Assembly (NCBI GenBank): GCA_030737875.1
Contig: CM060915.1
Location: 898,817,177-898,881,176 of the forward strand
Reading direction: 5' to 3'
DNA length: 64,000 nucleotides
Origin: Allium sativum
Taxonomy: Eukaryota; Streptophyta; Magnoliopsida; Asparagales; Amaryllidaceae
Below, piece after piece: positions 49,143 through 59,161 of this stretch (positions are counted from its first letter, which is position 1; each line of letters starts with the position of its first letter). A model generated the notes under the pieces. That model was not told the origin of the DNA, did no database searches, and saw only the letters and a list, made by a program, of their open reading frames with translations. The translations under genes were made by a program, and so were the position numbers.

Positions 49143-49207
49143 TTGGATTAGTAATATCCAATTAGAATGACTCGTTAGAGATAGGATCAGTAGTATCCTA
49201 GAACGAG
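49143..49207 (+). ncRNA. Tandem hairpins downstream of the PBS, element B
   Basis: TTGGAT-TAGTAAT-ATCCAA (49143-49161), then CTCGTT (49171-49176) pairing with AACGAG (49202-49207) around TAGGAT-CAGTAGT-ATCCTA (49182-49200). Shared with A. Candidate packaging or dimerisation signal (inference). Confidence 0.45.
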
Positions 49208-50088
49208 TGGGAAGAGTATATTTTTCAAAGGAAAACAATTTTGTTTTGAAATTTAAATCATTTTAATCGTATTTGATTATCTATTTATATTGAGTTGGAC
49301 AATCCAGTATATATAGATTTTGCGTATACGTCTGATCCGCGTGTATTCGAAGTTTTAATATATTGGATAGATATAGCGTCACACTCTAGTCGCCCGAAGA
49401 TGGTACTGATGATTGTTATGACATCATCAGTATTTATGTTCGTGTTTCGAAGGTGTGATTTTCTATATATTTCCTATTGACTGGTGTGAGAACCAAAATT
49501 AGATAGGGCCTATTGTTGTGATTTGGCATCAAAAAAATTTTGATTTTCGTATATGTATCAAAATTATCAATTTGAAACTCTAATCAACTAATTGATTGAT
49601 GTTTGTGTGGTTTGTTTATTTGTTTGCTAATTTTGAACCATTTAGCCTAATTGTATCAAATATTGAACGATATTGAAAATTAGTCGCATTTGCTTGCATA
49701 TACATATATATCATTGAACAGGTCATAGCAAGGAGGCTAGAGCCGAAGAATAAAATTTGTTTGCCCGACAAATAGGTACATGTTTACTACATAATTTCCT
49801 GTTTTGTTTGGGTGATGATGATTTTGTGAGCCTATTGGCTAGCCGCTTGGCTTTTTCTTTTTCTTTTTGAGATCTGAAGGACCGGGGAAGCTATTTGAAA
49901 TTCCCCGATGCTCCCGGTGCAGGGGAGGTTATGGCGAAATTTTTCAAAAATTTAGGGTGTTAGCCAAATTTTTGAAATTTTGAAAATTCTCAGAAACTAA
50001 AGAGTTGGAGAATGGAAGTCAGATCGAGCGTAGAGTTGAATAATCAAACCACTTTCGACTTTGTTCCTTTTCGGGGACGAAAAGTTTT

Positions 50089-50101
50089 AAGTGGGGGAGA
50101 T
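50089..50101 (+). other. Polypurine tract of B
   Basis: AAGTGGGGGAGAT abuts TGTAACAACCC at 50102. Confidence 0.95.
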
Positions 50102-52779
50102 TGTAACAACCCGAAAATCTGGGCCAGTTTAAAATTTTTATTTAGGCAATTTTAGCGAGTTTTAATTATTTAAAATGAATTATTTTAAATAATATCGACG
50201 AGAAATCTATTTTGAATATAATTAGAACGTATATATTATATACGTCGTCGTTAGAATATATAATAATTATATATAATTATAAATAGAATTGAAATTGGCG
50301 CGGTAGTTCGATAATTCGATTTCAAACTTCAATTGAATGTACCGGGTGCAAAACAATCCGGATTTTAGTGAAACCAAAAATAATGGAATCTAATAGTGAA
50401 TATCTTTCCAGCGAATCCGAAAAATCAAGATTTCATATCGGGAATCAAAAGATATGTCCAGTTGAAAATTCTGAATAGTCGCTATGGAATTCAGGCCCTT
50501 AAAAATGGACATTTTGCAAACGACCTCGGATTTCGACGAAACCAGTTTTGTTGGGTCCGTGATGTCGAGTTATTGCTAGATTCCAAATTTCATAATTTTT
50601 CGAATCAATATGTGAGCGTGGCAAAGGAAAACGCGTTTGACCAGTTTCAGTTGATTTTAATCGACTGGAAATTGGCCATTTTTCAAACGATCTCAGAATT
50701 CGACGAAACTAGTTTTGTTAGGACCGTATCGTCAATACGAAGCTAGAAAATATTTTTCTGGAATTTTTCTAGTTAGTATGTGGCCCCGGTAATTTGAAAT
50801 GTACGTTTAAAATGCAATATAATGATTTAAATGTAAATTCAACGGAAACTGATTGTAACGATCAAATCAGCTTGCGATACATATCCCATTGTGTTCAGAA
50901 TGGGGGTGAAACGCTATGGACGACAGGCGGTGGGCCTCGTTTCGAGATCGTATATAAAGGTCAACTTTTTTTTTCGAATTAAATAATTAAAATAAAATAA
51001 AAAAATAATATCCTCACCCCTTTAATAACTCTGGCCCCCCCTTACTTTTCAAACAGACAATTCAGAAAAAAAAACGAAATAAAAGAAAAAAAAACTCGAC
51101 GCGCCCTCGCTCCCCAAGGCGGCGCCGCCCACCGCCTGCTCCGCCTGCCCCCTCGCGCCGCCCAAGCAAGCGCCGCCACCTCTTTCTCCCGCTCAGGCGA
51201 GAGCGAACAACCCTAGCCCCCCGTCCTCCGATTAAGCCACAAGACCCGAAACCCCAAGCCCTGGGACTCGACGCAACCGCCAGACCCCCCAGGCCCACCT
51301 GCGCACCTCCGACGTCGAGCACCTCGTCTGGCGAACCCCCCCTGTAAGTTAATTCTGATTTTTCTTATTTATTTATTTTAAAACTGATTTTTTTTATTTT
51401 ATTTTATTTTTAGAAAAACTGTAAAGATTTATTTTTAAAAACTGATTATTGTTTGATTTTAAAACCGATAATTGTTTGATTTTAAAAACTGAAAACATAT
51501 TTATTTTAAACATAAAACTTGTTTATTTTAATTTAAAAAGCTATGATTTTTATATGTAGAGAATAAAAAGATTAGATTTTTATTTTATATATGAAGCGAC
51601 AGAGAAGATTGAACTTTTCATATGAAGTGATATAGAGGTAAAAATTCGATTTTTAAATATATGAAGTAATAAAAATATGATTTTTATATTTTTAAAGAAT
51701 TAAAAATATGATCTTTATATTTTTAAAATATTAAAAATATAGTCTTTACTATATAGATGATGTCAAAATATAATCTTTGCCTAGTAGGAACTATAAAAAT
51801 CAAATCTTTATTTTTGAAAAAGGTAAAATCTTTATAGTTAAAAAGGCGAGATTTTTATATATTGAATAACGATAGAAAAATGGAATTTTTATATATTGAA
51901 CTTCGACAGAAAAATGGAATTTTTATATATTGAATAACGATAGAAAAATGGAATTTTTATATATTGAACTTCGATAGAAAAATGGAATGTTTATATATTG
52001 AACTTCTATAGAAAAATATGATTTTTATATATGGAATAGCGAAGTAAAAATTCGATTTTTACATATGTAGTGGCTACGGGCAACGAAGAGGACAAAAAGG
52101 CGAAACGACGAAGACTTCTGCAAAAGAAGAGTCAAGATGATTGGATAGCTAATGGTGAGAATTTCTCACCTTTCTATTTCTTTTCTAGTTATATATTTAT
52201 ACTAGGATGCAGACGGTGCTTAGTAGCACCCGACACAACCGTCCACAGACCATGGACTTGTTTGTTTGACTGTTTGGTGATTGATTGCGATATTGGTTTG
52301 AATGTGGTTTGTGGTGTGAAAAATCGAATCGATAAATTGGTTAGGATTAGACGTGCGCCGTTATAAGGCGTAGGAGTAAGGCTAGGTTAGACCCTTACTC
52401 CAAATTTTGTGGTTTGCAAAATGAAATTGATTTGATTGATGAGTGAATGGCGTGGGCCTTCACTAGACCGGGGATAAGGCTAGGCCTCGTCCCGTTTCTA
52501 GTATCGTGCCGTTATGCCGCCGAAATTTTCTAAAAATATGTTAGAAAATAAAAATATCATTTTATTGTGTAAATGAATAATAGAAATTCATATGATAGAA
52601 TAAAATGTTTTATCGTTAAAAATATAATTTTTAACGTGAATATGAATATAGTGAAAGTGAATAAAATAAATATTCATTTACAAACCAGACGGTTTGTTTA
52701 TGTACACTTATTTGAAAGACATTGATTGGGTCGATAAATTTTATACATCGCCCAACTGCACAAATAAAATCTTTGTTTG
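50102..52779 (+). repeat. 3' LTR of B, first segment
   Basis: Repeats 41372-44033 nearly exactly: TATA 50951, leader ending 51343, intron-like 51344-52070, 84-nt block 52071-52154, hairpin 52215-52230. Interrupted at 52779 by element G. The last five bases (GTTTG, 52775-52779) are G's target duplication. Confidence 0.95.
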
Positions 52780-55566
52780 TGAAACACCCCACCTCCGTTA
52801 GGGTCACTCTCAAAGGGAATGCCCTAATTTTGGTGGAGGTTTATAAGTACAAGTCACAGATATACAAGACAGATATAAAACACATATTTGTAAAACAGCG
52901 GAAGAACAACAAACTTTATTTCATTAAGTCAAATACGTGTTACAACAACATCCTTTCCAAAAACATAACATAACACTTTCATAATCTGTCTTGAGTACAT
53001 TATTTAAAGAAGCATAAATAAAACATAGATAAACTTCCAAAAGTCCCCATAGTGGATTGTCCAAAGCCATAGTTCAAAACAGGAAAGTCCAAGCAATACA
53101 TTTCTCTTCTTCAAGCTGGATGTTGAGGCTGGTCAAGCTGCTGTGTTCCCTCCCTGAGGACCTGGGGGGGGGGGGAAACGGAAGAAAGAAGACGAAAGGA
53201 AAATAGAGTCAGACATAAAGCCTGAGTAAGTCTAGTACTACTTTGTCTATGAATAAAGTACTGGGTATGATAAGTAATAACAAGAAGTGGGCAAACACTA
53301 TAACTTGGTTAAGTTGTCTAGGGTCGAATATACTATCGTACCCCATGTTAATCTCTGAACCCATATAAACTAGTTTCCAACTGGCACCCCATAATCAGGG
53401 TGATGTGATCCATCCTATGATGATCGGCTCCTACTCGCATAGTTACATGTGTCTTACGGCCCCCGATGTCTGTAGTTACCTATGCTGGTCCCACCATGGG
53501 GTGTATCAAGTCCCATAGTGGCAACCCGACACAACCTTAGAGTGCACAGGTATGCTACTGGTGTCCAGTGCCTTATTTTTCTGCGCCGGAGTGCGTGCAC
53601 GCCCGCACACCGTTAGAACCTACACTGCTACACCACCGCCGTCGCTTTGACCTCTTACAATCAGCCCAGTAATCGTGCCCCACCCTGCCTAGTTTCAGGG
53701 TATCATGATACCTTTGTAGGGTTACTGCGAAAAGGGTCCTCCGCTACTAGGTTTTCTATCTCTAGCCAACATGCTAAGTTGGTTAAGTGTTTTCTAACCT
53801 AACCCCCACCAGTCCGTTTAGTTTAGCATGTTCCATTTTGATTAAGTCTTTTAGTCCACTTAATCCTATCAATCCTGACTCAGCCTTAATTGTCTTATTA
53901 AGGCCCTGACCTCTCACATTAAACAGGTATTGTTGTGGCTGCCTGTTGCCGGTTGGTTCCGGGCAGTCTTACGCCACAACTCAGTCTAACCTCGGGTCCT
54001 TGCTGGGCTCCATGTTTAACCTCCCACATTGGATAGGTATTGTTGTGACTACTGGACAGCCGGGCGGTTCCGGGCAGGTTTACATCACAACTCAATCCAA
54101 CCTCGGGTTAAACACATCGTATTTTCTACATTTACATATCTTGTCATTTTTCTTTATTTATATGTAAATATTTGCGGCCCATTATTAAGTTAATGGTGTA
54201 AAGGTTACACCAATCACGGGCCCAACCCATACTTGACTTTGGGCCCTTCTATTTTATATTTTCATTCATTAATTAATTTTAACCCAACGTTATTTTCCCC
54301 CGTTTTACACGTCCGTTCATATATATTGGGCTTAGCCTTTTAAAGCCCAATTTAGCCATGCGAAAGGGGAGGCTTATGGCGTATACACAAAGAGGGGAAG
54401 GTGAGCGCATGAACTTGCAATACGACGTTGGAAATACAAAATAAAAGTTGGTGTACTTGCATAGTGGTAACGTAGGTGACATGAATCAAAGCATGTGAAC
54501 TTGCATAGGTTTAACTACAACATGAACCTATATTCTTATTTAGGCATAATGTCAAACATGAGCATGTCGTAAATATTTCTAGCATAAGCATAGCATAATG
54601 TCAAACATAAGCATGGCATAAATACTTTTGGCATAAACATGGCATAATGTCAAACATAAGCATGGCATAAGTTAAATTTTGTTCATGGCATAAACATAAA
54701 CATGTCATGTTCATAAGGTTTCTACATGTTTACAAAGGGGATACTTTGTTACCAATACAAAAGCATAATTCAACTTAATCATGGTTTAAGTCTAATCACA
54801 TAACGGTGGTATAAACATACTTATGCATAAATATTCCTAAACATGGTATTTGCTTTAAACTTGCAAAAAGGGATTTTTGAGTCTAACCTAGCCATGTCTC
54901 ACATATGTCATCATATAATTCTTTTAAACAAGATAGACTTAATCATAGGTTTCAATTATGCCAAATATCATTCATAGCCTAGCCATATTCACAAGCATGA
55001 CTTAATATATGGATTATGGTGTCAAAATTCCAACATAGTTTCATATGAACTATAACAACCAAACTTGTTTCAATTACTTGCAAAATGATATATGCACAAA
55101 ATATACATCATGATGGCATAATAACAAAGCCCAAACTCGCATAAATTTCAATCAACCACATACATGTAGCTTCAACATAGATAACATAATTTGCGCAATA
55201 TTCCAAACGTAAACTTGTATAGAACTACCGCATGTAGTTCTTTATAACATAATCCATAAATATCCAAACGTATATAAATTGATAAGAACGCATAAATATG
55301 AATTACTTCCATTGCCACAATTCAAGCATACACATCAACACAGTTGTTTATTATACCAAAGTAATACTCTACTTACAATGGTTGCGGCGAATTCTCTAAT
55401 ATGATTCCTTTGTTGAATTGATTAGCATTAGGTTGCTTGAATTGCTTTAGGCTTAGAACTTTCTTCCTAACTCTCTCTCTAGTCGGCGGCTACTCTTTGT
55501 CGTTCCTCAGCAACATGGCGGCTATAATCTTATTTTGAATGAATAGATTAGGGTTTAGTCTAGGGT

Positions 55567-55580
55567 TGTTTATATAGAGG
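55567..55580 (-). promoter_or_regulatory. TATA box of the G LTR
   Basis: The - strand reads CCTCTATATAAACA followed by ACCCTAGACTAAACCCTAAT, a typical plant TATA-to-leader arrangement. The other LTR has it at 61949-61962. Confidence 0.65.
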
Positions 55581-55745
55581 TTAGGAATTGATTAGGACCA
55601 TTGATGTTGCTAGGTTAGATCGTAGCCATTCATTAGGAAGAGAGACCAATAAAAACCCGCCACCTAGCCCTAATGACATAGCAGACCACAGAAATTCGAC
55701 CACACACCGACCGGGCCAGCCAGGGCTAGACCAGACCTGGCCAGC

Positions 55746-55859
55746 AGGTCATTTTTGACCTGGGCGCACTTGGCAGGTGCGCCAGGTCAAAAATGTACTG
55801 GCGCACTTCACAGGTGCGCCAGTGCATTTTTGTTCTGGCGCACTTCCCAAGTGCGCCAG
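55746..55859 (-). repeat. Triple hairpin cluster in the U3 of G
   Basis: AGGTCATTTTTGACCT palindrome, then an imperfect 12-13-bp hairpin (55758-55789), a perfect 10-bp stem with 7-nt loop (55797-55823) and a perfect 11-bp stem with 3-nt loop (55835-55859), all built on TGGCGCAC/GTGCGCCA. Repeated at about 62128-62241. Confidence 0.85.
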
Positions 55860-56071
55860 TGCATTCTGACCCGTTTTCCGGTTTTTCGCCCAACTTCGTT
55901 CGTCCATAACTTCTTCATACGATATCCGTTTTTCGAAAACTCGGACTCTATTTCGCGTATTTTTCCGAGACAAACGCAATGGCGTATCCCGTTTCCCTTA
56001 GTTCTTTGATTTGAAATTAATTATACTTTAATTTGTGAGTTTCACAGTTATAGAATTCGCGGGGTGTTACA

Positions 56072-56084
56072 TTCTCCCCCACTT
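56072..56084 (-). other. Polypurine tract of G
   Basis: The - strand reads AAGTGGGGGAGAA next to TGTAACACC, preceded by TTTCGGGGACGAAATCC. Confidence 0.9.
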
Positions 56085-56638
56085 AAAAGGATTTCGTCCC
56101 CGAAATCTTCAAGTTAGGAGGAATGTATATCCTAACATCCAATCATCCATCTACTCATCCATCAAACACGAGCATCCATTGTCCTTAAAAGACTTCTAAT
56201 GCTTCATGATCATATGCGAGGTGTGTGTGTACATGAACTTATCTAATGCAAAATCAGGCGGTCTACTGATTCAGTTGACCTCCTTAATGCGAATTATGTA
56301 AGTGCCATGAATCCATTATGTATGCAAATTTTCCTATTCTTGATTCTACATGAGTGCACAATCATTCAATACAAATGCAGCATCCACATGACAACACATA
56401 AAAATTCGACCACATACGAAAGCAAACATATATGCACATGCGATATGAAGTGACTGAGCCGATCTAAAACCTAGATTTGTGTGTGTATATGCAACCACGA
56501 GCAACCACTAGCAATCACTTGCAACCACTTGCAACCATCATCCATAACATGTTTCAACTACATGTTTTCATCCAAAAAGATTCTACCTAAAAGATAAGGT
56601 CGAGGAAATATACCTAAAAAGATAGATAAAAGCGCCAC

Positions 56639-56985
56639 TTAAGGAAAATGAAAGATCAAGGATGTACCCTCGAACAGAAAAGGGTAGGCTGTACGGATTT
56701 TAGCTTCAGTCTCCCAAGTCGCGTCTCCCTCGGCGTCGCTCCACTGAACTTTGACGAGCTTGACTTCGCGGTTGCGTAGCTTCTTCACTTCCGTTCCTAA
56801 GATGCGGGTTGGAACTTTTCTTATGGTTGCTTCGCGTTCCACTTCGGCTTCTTCTAGGATATCTGTCTTTACCACTTTAGCAGACTCATGTAGACATTTT
56901 CGGAGATGTGAAACGTGAAAGACGTTGTGGACTCCAGCCAACTTCTCGGGTAGCTCTAATCTATAGGAAATTTTCCCAATTGTTC
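56639..56985 (-). CDS. Integrase C-terminus and chromodomain fragment of G Pol
   Basis: Read leftwards from about 56985, the frame gives IGKISYRLELPEKLAGVHN, matching the conserved end of chromovirus integrases, then FHVSHLRKCL and a variable linker. From about residue 46 of the 100-residue ATG-started part (56941-56639) it gives GTEVKKLRNREVKLVKVQWS and ATWETEAKIRTAYPFLF, a Tekay/Del-like C-terminal chromodomain ending at the protein's natural C-terminus. Family role: integrase joins cDNA to the chromosome; the chromodomain directs it to heterochromatin. The catalytic core is missing, and a stop lies just upstream of 56985, so the fragment is not a working protein. Confidence 0.8.
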
Positions 56986-57379
56986 CTATCTAAAGGTATA
57001 GTCGAATGAAGCAAGTAAAAACTTTGTGCCCATTAGGCAATGTCAAAACTGAAAACCTATGCCACACATATATATTGATTAGGAGAAGAACTCTCTAAGC
57101 ATCAGCCCCGAAGACCGAAATCAACATCAGACTGACACCCAAAGCGTTACTCAACTCAACCACCATATATGATTCTAGGCAACTAAGCATGATGGACTCC
57201 TTTTAGGTCACAAGGGAGTCCCTTCCTAAGACCAATCTGTATCCTATAAAACCCAAAAATTTTAGTAAAACTAATGAACACCCTCGAGCCCCAACATGTG
57301 TTACTAACGATGAGTCATACTCCCTATGGGGCTTGCAATAGAAATTGGATTAAGAATAGGACCGAGAGGATATACACAA

Positions 57380-57565
57380 AAGATAGCATGCACGAATCTA
57401 GTCTTCAATCTTCTAAGTCGCATTTCCTTGAGCTTAACTCCATTATGCTTTGTCTGCCTTTAACTTCACAATTTTCGTAGTTTCTTAATTCTTATTTCCA
57501 AAATATGAGTTGGAACCCTTGCCTCTCGTTCCTTTTTCACTTATTCTCCTTCTAGTATACTTGGC
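57380..57565 (-). pseudogene. Second, decayed chromodomain copy in G
   Basis: The + strand series ...CTTCAATCTTCTAAGTCGC..., GAGCTTAACTCC, CTTTGTCTGCC and ATATGAGTTGGAACCC parallels 56700-56830 of the intact chromodomain in the same order, with many changes and broken frames. G thus carries two chromodomain segments of different age, evidence of recombination between related elements. 57000-57380 and 57565-57740 hold no recognisable domain apart from the motif shared with H near 57100-57130. Confidence 0.6.
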
Positions 57566-57740
57566 TCAAGCATAACCGCGTACTCATGGTTCCATTCAAG
57601 CTCTCCAAAATTCATTAGTGAATCTTGGATCTTGTTCACTTACTAGAAGGTATTCCACATAGATGAATTATCTCTTGAAAATAAACAAATGTCAACTATG
57701 TTTCCAAATGTACCTCCTAAGGTGATTCTCCACAACTCAT

Positions 57741-58976
57741 TCATAAGCGAAATGAACTTTCTGCTTTAGTGGCGAACACTACTGGAGCGCCCCATTCTGA
57801 AATGCTCCTTCTAATGAACCCCTTTTCTAGAAGCTCTTTAATCTGTTTACTGAGCTCTTTCCTTTCTCGTGGAGCCATGTGTCTAACGGGCAACGCAACG
57901 GGCTTTGCATTATCTACAAGATATATGCGGAAGTCTATTTCCCGCTTCGGAGGTAAGCCCTTCACCTCTTCGAAGACATCCGGATATTCCCGGACCACTC
58001 TAACTGATTGCAAATTTTCAACAGAGGCATCTAGCGATTCAAGATAACTAAGCATAACCGCATACGAGGGATTACAAGAAATTTCCAAAGTATTACCGAG
58101 CTGGGTTAGGAGCCTAACAACCCTTTTCTCACAATCAAGGATGGCCCCATTACTGGATAGCCAATCCATGCCCAAAATCAAACCATACCCCGAAAAGCCC
58201 AAAACAAAGGCACTACATTGAAATTCTACACTTAGAATGGAAATTTTCAATCCCACACAGATCATAGACAAATGAGCTGGGCCCCCAATTGGGTTTGAAA
58301 CAATTAAGGGGTCCTCTACTATACTAGTTTCTAGGTGCAGAGATTCTACTAAAGCAGACGAGATAAAGGAGTGTGATGCGCCAGAATCAAATAAAGTGCG
58401 AACGGGGTGATCATAAAGATAAACTACACTTTCTACAGAAGTGTTTGTACCTCGCTGCTGCAGAGGTGGCGCTTCTAGCACATGAACCTGTGCCCCTGGG
58501 GTGGATCCAACCCCTTGCCCCTGTCCTCGTTTCTTTGGGCAGTCCTTCGCCCTATGGCCTGTCTCACCGCAAGAAAAGCACCCACCATTCTCCTTGGCCT
58601 CCTTTTTCCGGCAGTCCTTTACTAAGTGCCCCACTTTGCCACAGAAATTACACTTCCTCTTTTCTCGGGACTTGTTGTCTTTCCCGCCCTTCTCAAAGTC
58701 TGTCTTCTCAGGGCAGTCTTTGCTGATGTGTCCTGTCTCCCCACAATGAAAACATTCTCCTTTCTTTCTTTTCCTCTTTCTACAATCCTTGGCTATGTGC
58801 CCCTCCGTACCACAAAAATGGCATTTCCTTTTTTCTCGTTTCTTATTATTACTATTACGATCCTTTCTTGTTTGACTATTATTCGTCTTCCTACTCTGGG
58901 ACTCTTCCGCTTGCTGGTTCACGTGGAGGAGGAGGAGTGAAAGCGTCAGCAGCTGGAGAGTAAGGTCTCCAGACAT
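57741..58976 (-). CDS. Gag nucleocapsid - aspartic protease - RT N-terminus of G (partial Gag-Pol, 411 aa)
   Basis: Four CCHC zinc knuckles come first: C52/C55/H60/C65, C75/C78/H83/C88, C109/C112/H117/C122 and C133/C136/H141/C146. They alternate between two types (KC-FCG and CF-CGETGH), so a pair seems duplicated; plant Ty3/gypsy Gags usually have one. After a Gly/Gln-rich linker comes the protease, with LFDSGAS (residues 195-201, catalytic D197) and ILGMDWL (267-273). YPDVF (331-335), a REIDF...NAKPV block (345-360) and EWGAPVVF (394-401) are the start of RT. The frame then stops; the palm and YxDD are missing. Gag capsid is nearly all deleted: the first 20 residues are out of frame with a neighbouring proline-rich frame (58891-59118) that looks like the original Gag start. 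Protease residues look intact, but particle formation is not possible. Confidence 0.9.
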   Translation of the reverse strand: MSGDLTLQLLTLSLLLLHVNQQAEESQSRKTNNSQTRKDRNSNNKKREKRKCHFCGTEGHIAKDCRKRKRKKGECFHCGETGHISKDCPEKTDFEKGGKDNKSREKRKCNFCGKVGHLVKDCRKKEAKENGGCFSCGETGHRAKDCPKKRGQGQGVGSTPGAQVHVLEAPPLQQRGTNTSVESVVYLYDHPVRTLFDSGASHSFISSALVESLHLETSIVEDPLIVSNPIGGPAHLSMICVGLKISILSVEFQCSAFVLGFSGYGLILGMDWLSSNGAILDCEKRVVRLLTQLGNTLEISCNPSYAVMLSYLESLDASVENLQSVRVVREYPDVFEEVKGLPPKREIDFRIYLVDNAKPVALPVRHMAPRERKELSKQIKELLEKGFIRRSISEWGAPVVFATKAESSFRL

Positions 58977-59148
58977 GCTGAAACAGAAAGGATAGATTCA
59001 AAACGAAGGATAGAAGATAGTACCTATGGCTTTGGGGACTTTGCCTTTTTAAAATAAAATAATATTTTTCTTTTATAAATGCTTCTTTAAATTTCCTTTT
59101 TGAAAATAAATTTTTCAAAACTTTTTATCTTATCTGGTATAACCTATG

Positions 59149-59160
59149 CTCTGATACCAA
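59149..59160 (-). other. Primer binding site of G (tRNA-iMet)
   Basis: The - strand reads TGGTATCAGAGC next to the end of the 5' LTR at 59162. Confidence 0.95.
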
Positions 59161-59161
59161 G

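Larger units (their letters stand above)
49069..50101 (+). other. 1033-bp non-coding internal region of B
   Basis: Homologous to A's internal region along its whole length. Near the PPT (about 49720-50101) the match is nearly perfect, while 49260-49480 is far more diverged. The 61-codon frame at 49295-49480 lacks evidence of selection. Contains the PBS hairpins (49143-49207), the AGCC-N4-GGCT pair (49829-49852) followed by a CTTTTT repeat, and the PPT. Confidence 0.85.
52780..56071 (-). repeat. 3' LTR of G (3292 bp)
   Basis: On the - strand from TGTAACACCCCG (56071) to GGGTGTTTCA (52780). U3 carries three hairpins (55746-55860) upstream of a TATA box. The body has GGCATAA/AACATAAGCATGGCAT short repeats (54540-54700) and the conserved doublet (53900-54120). 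A poly-G/C run is at 53163-53175 and an AATAAA signal at 52915-52920 (- strand). Confidence 0.95.

Noticed and set aside
49295..49480. Small conserved gene in the internal region (61-62 codons, also 26834-27022)
   Set aside because: Same position and length in A and B, but codon-by-codon comparison shows mostly amino-acid-changing differences, with no sign of selection for protein.
58373..58940. Open frames on the + strand opposite the Gag-Pol frame of G
   Set aside because: They are antisense shadows of the zinc-knuckle and protease coding sequence.
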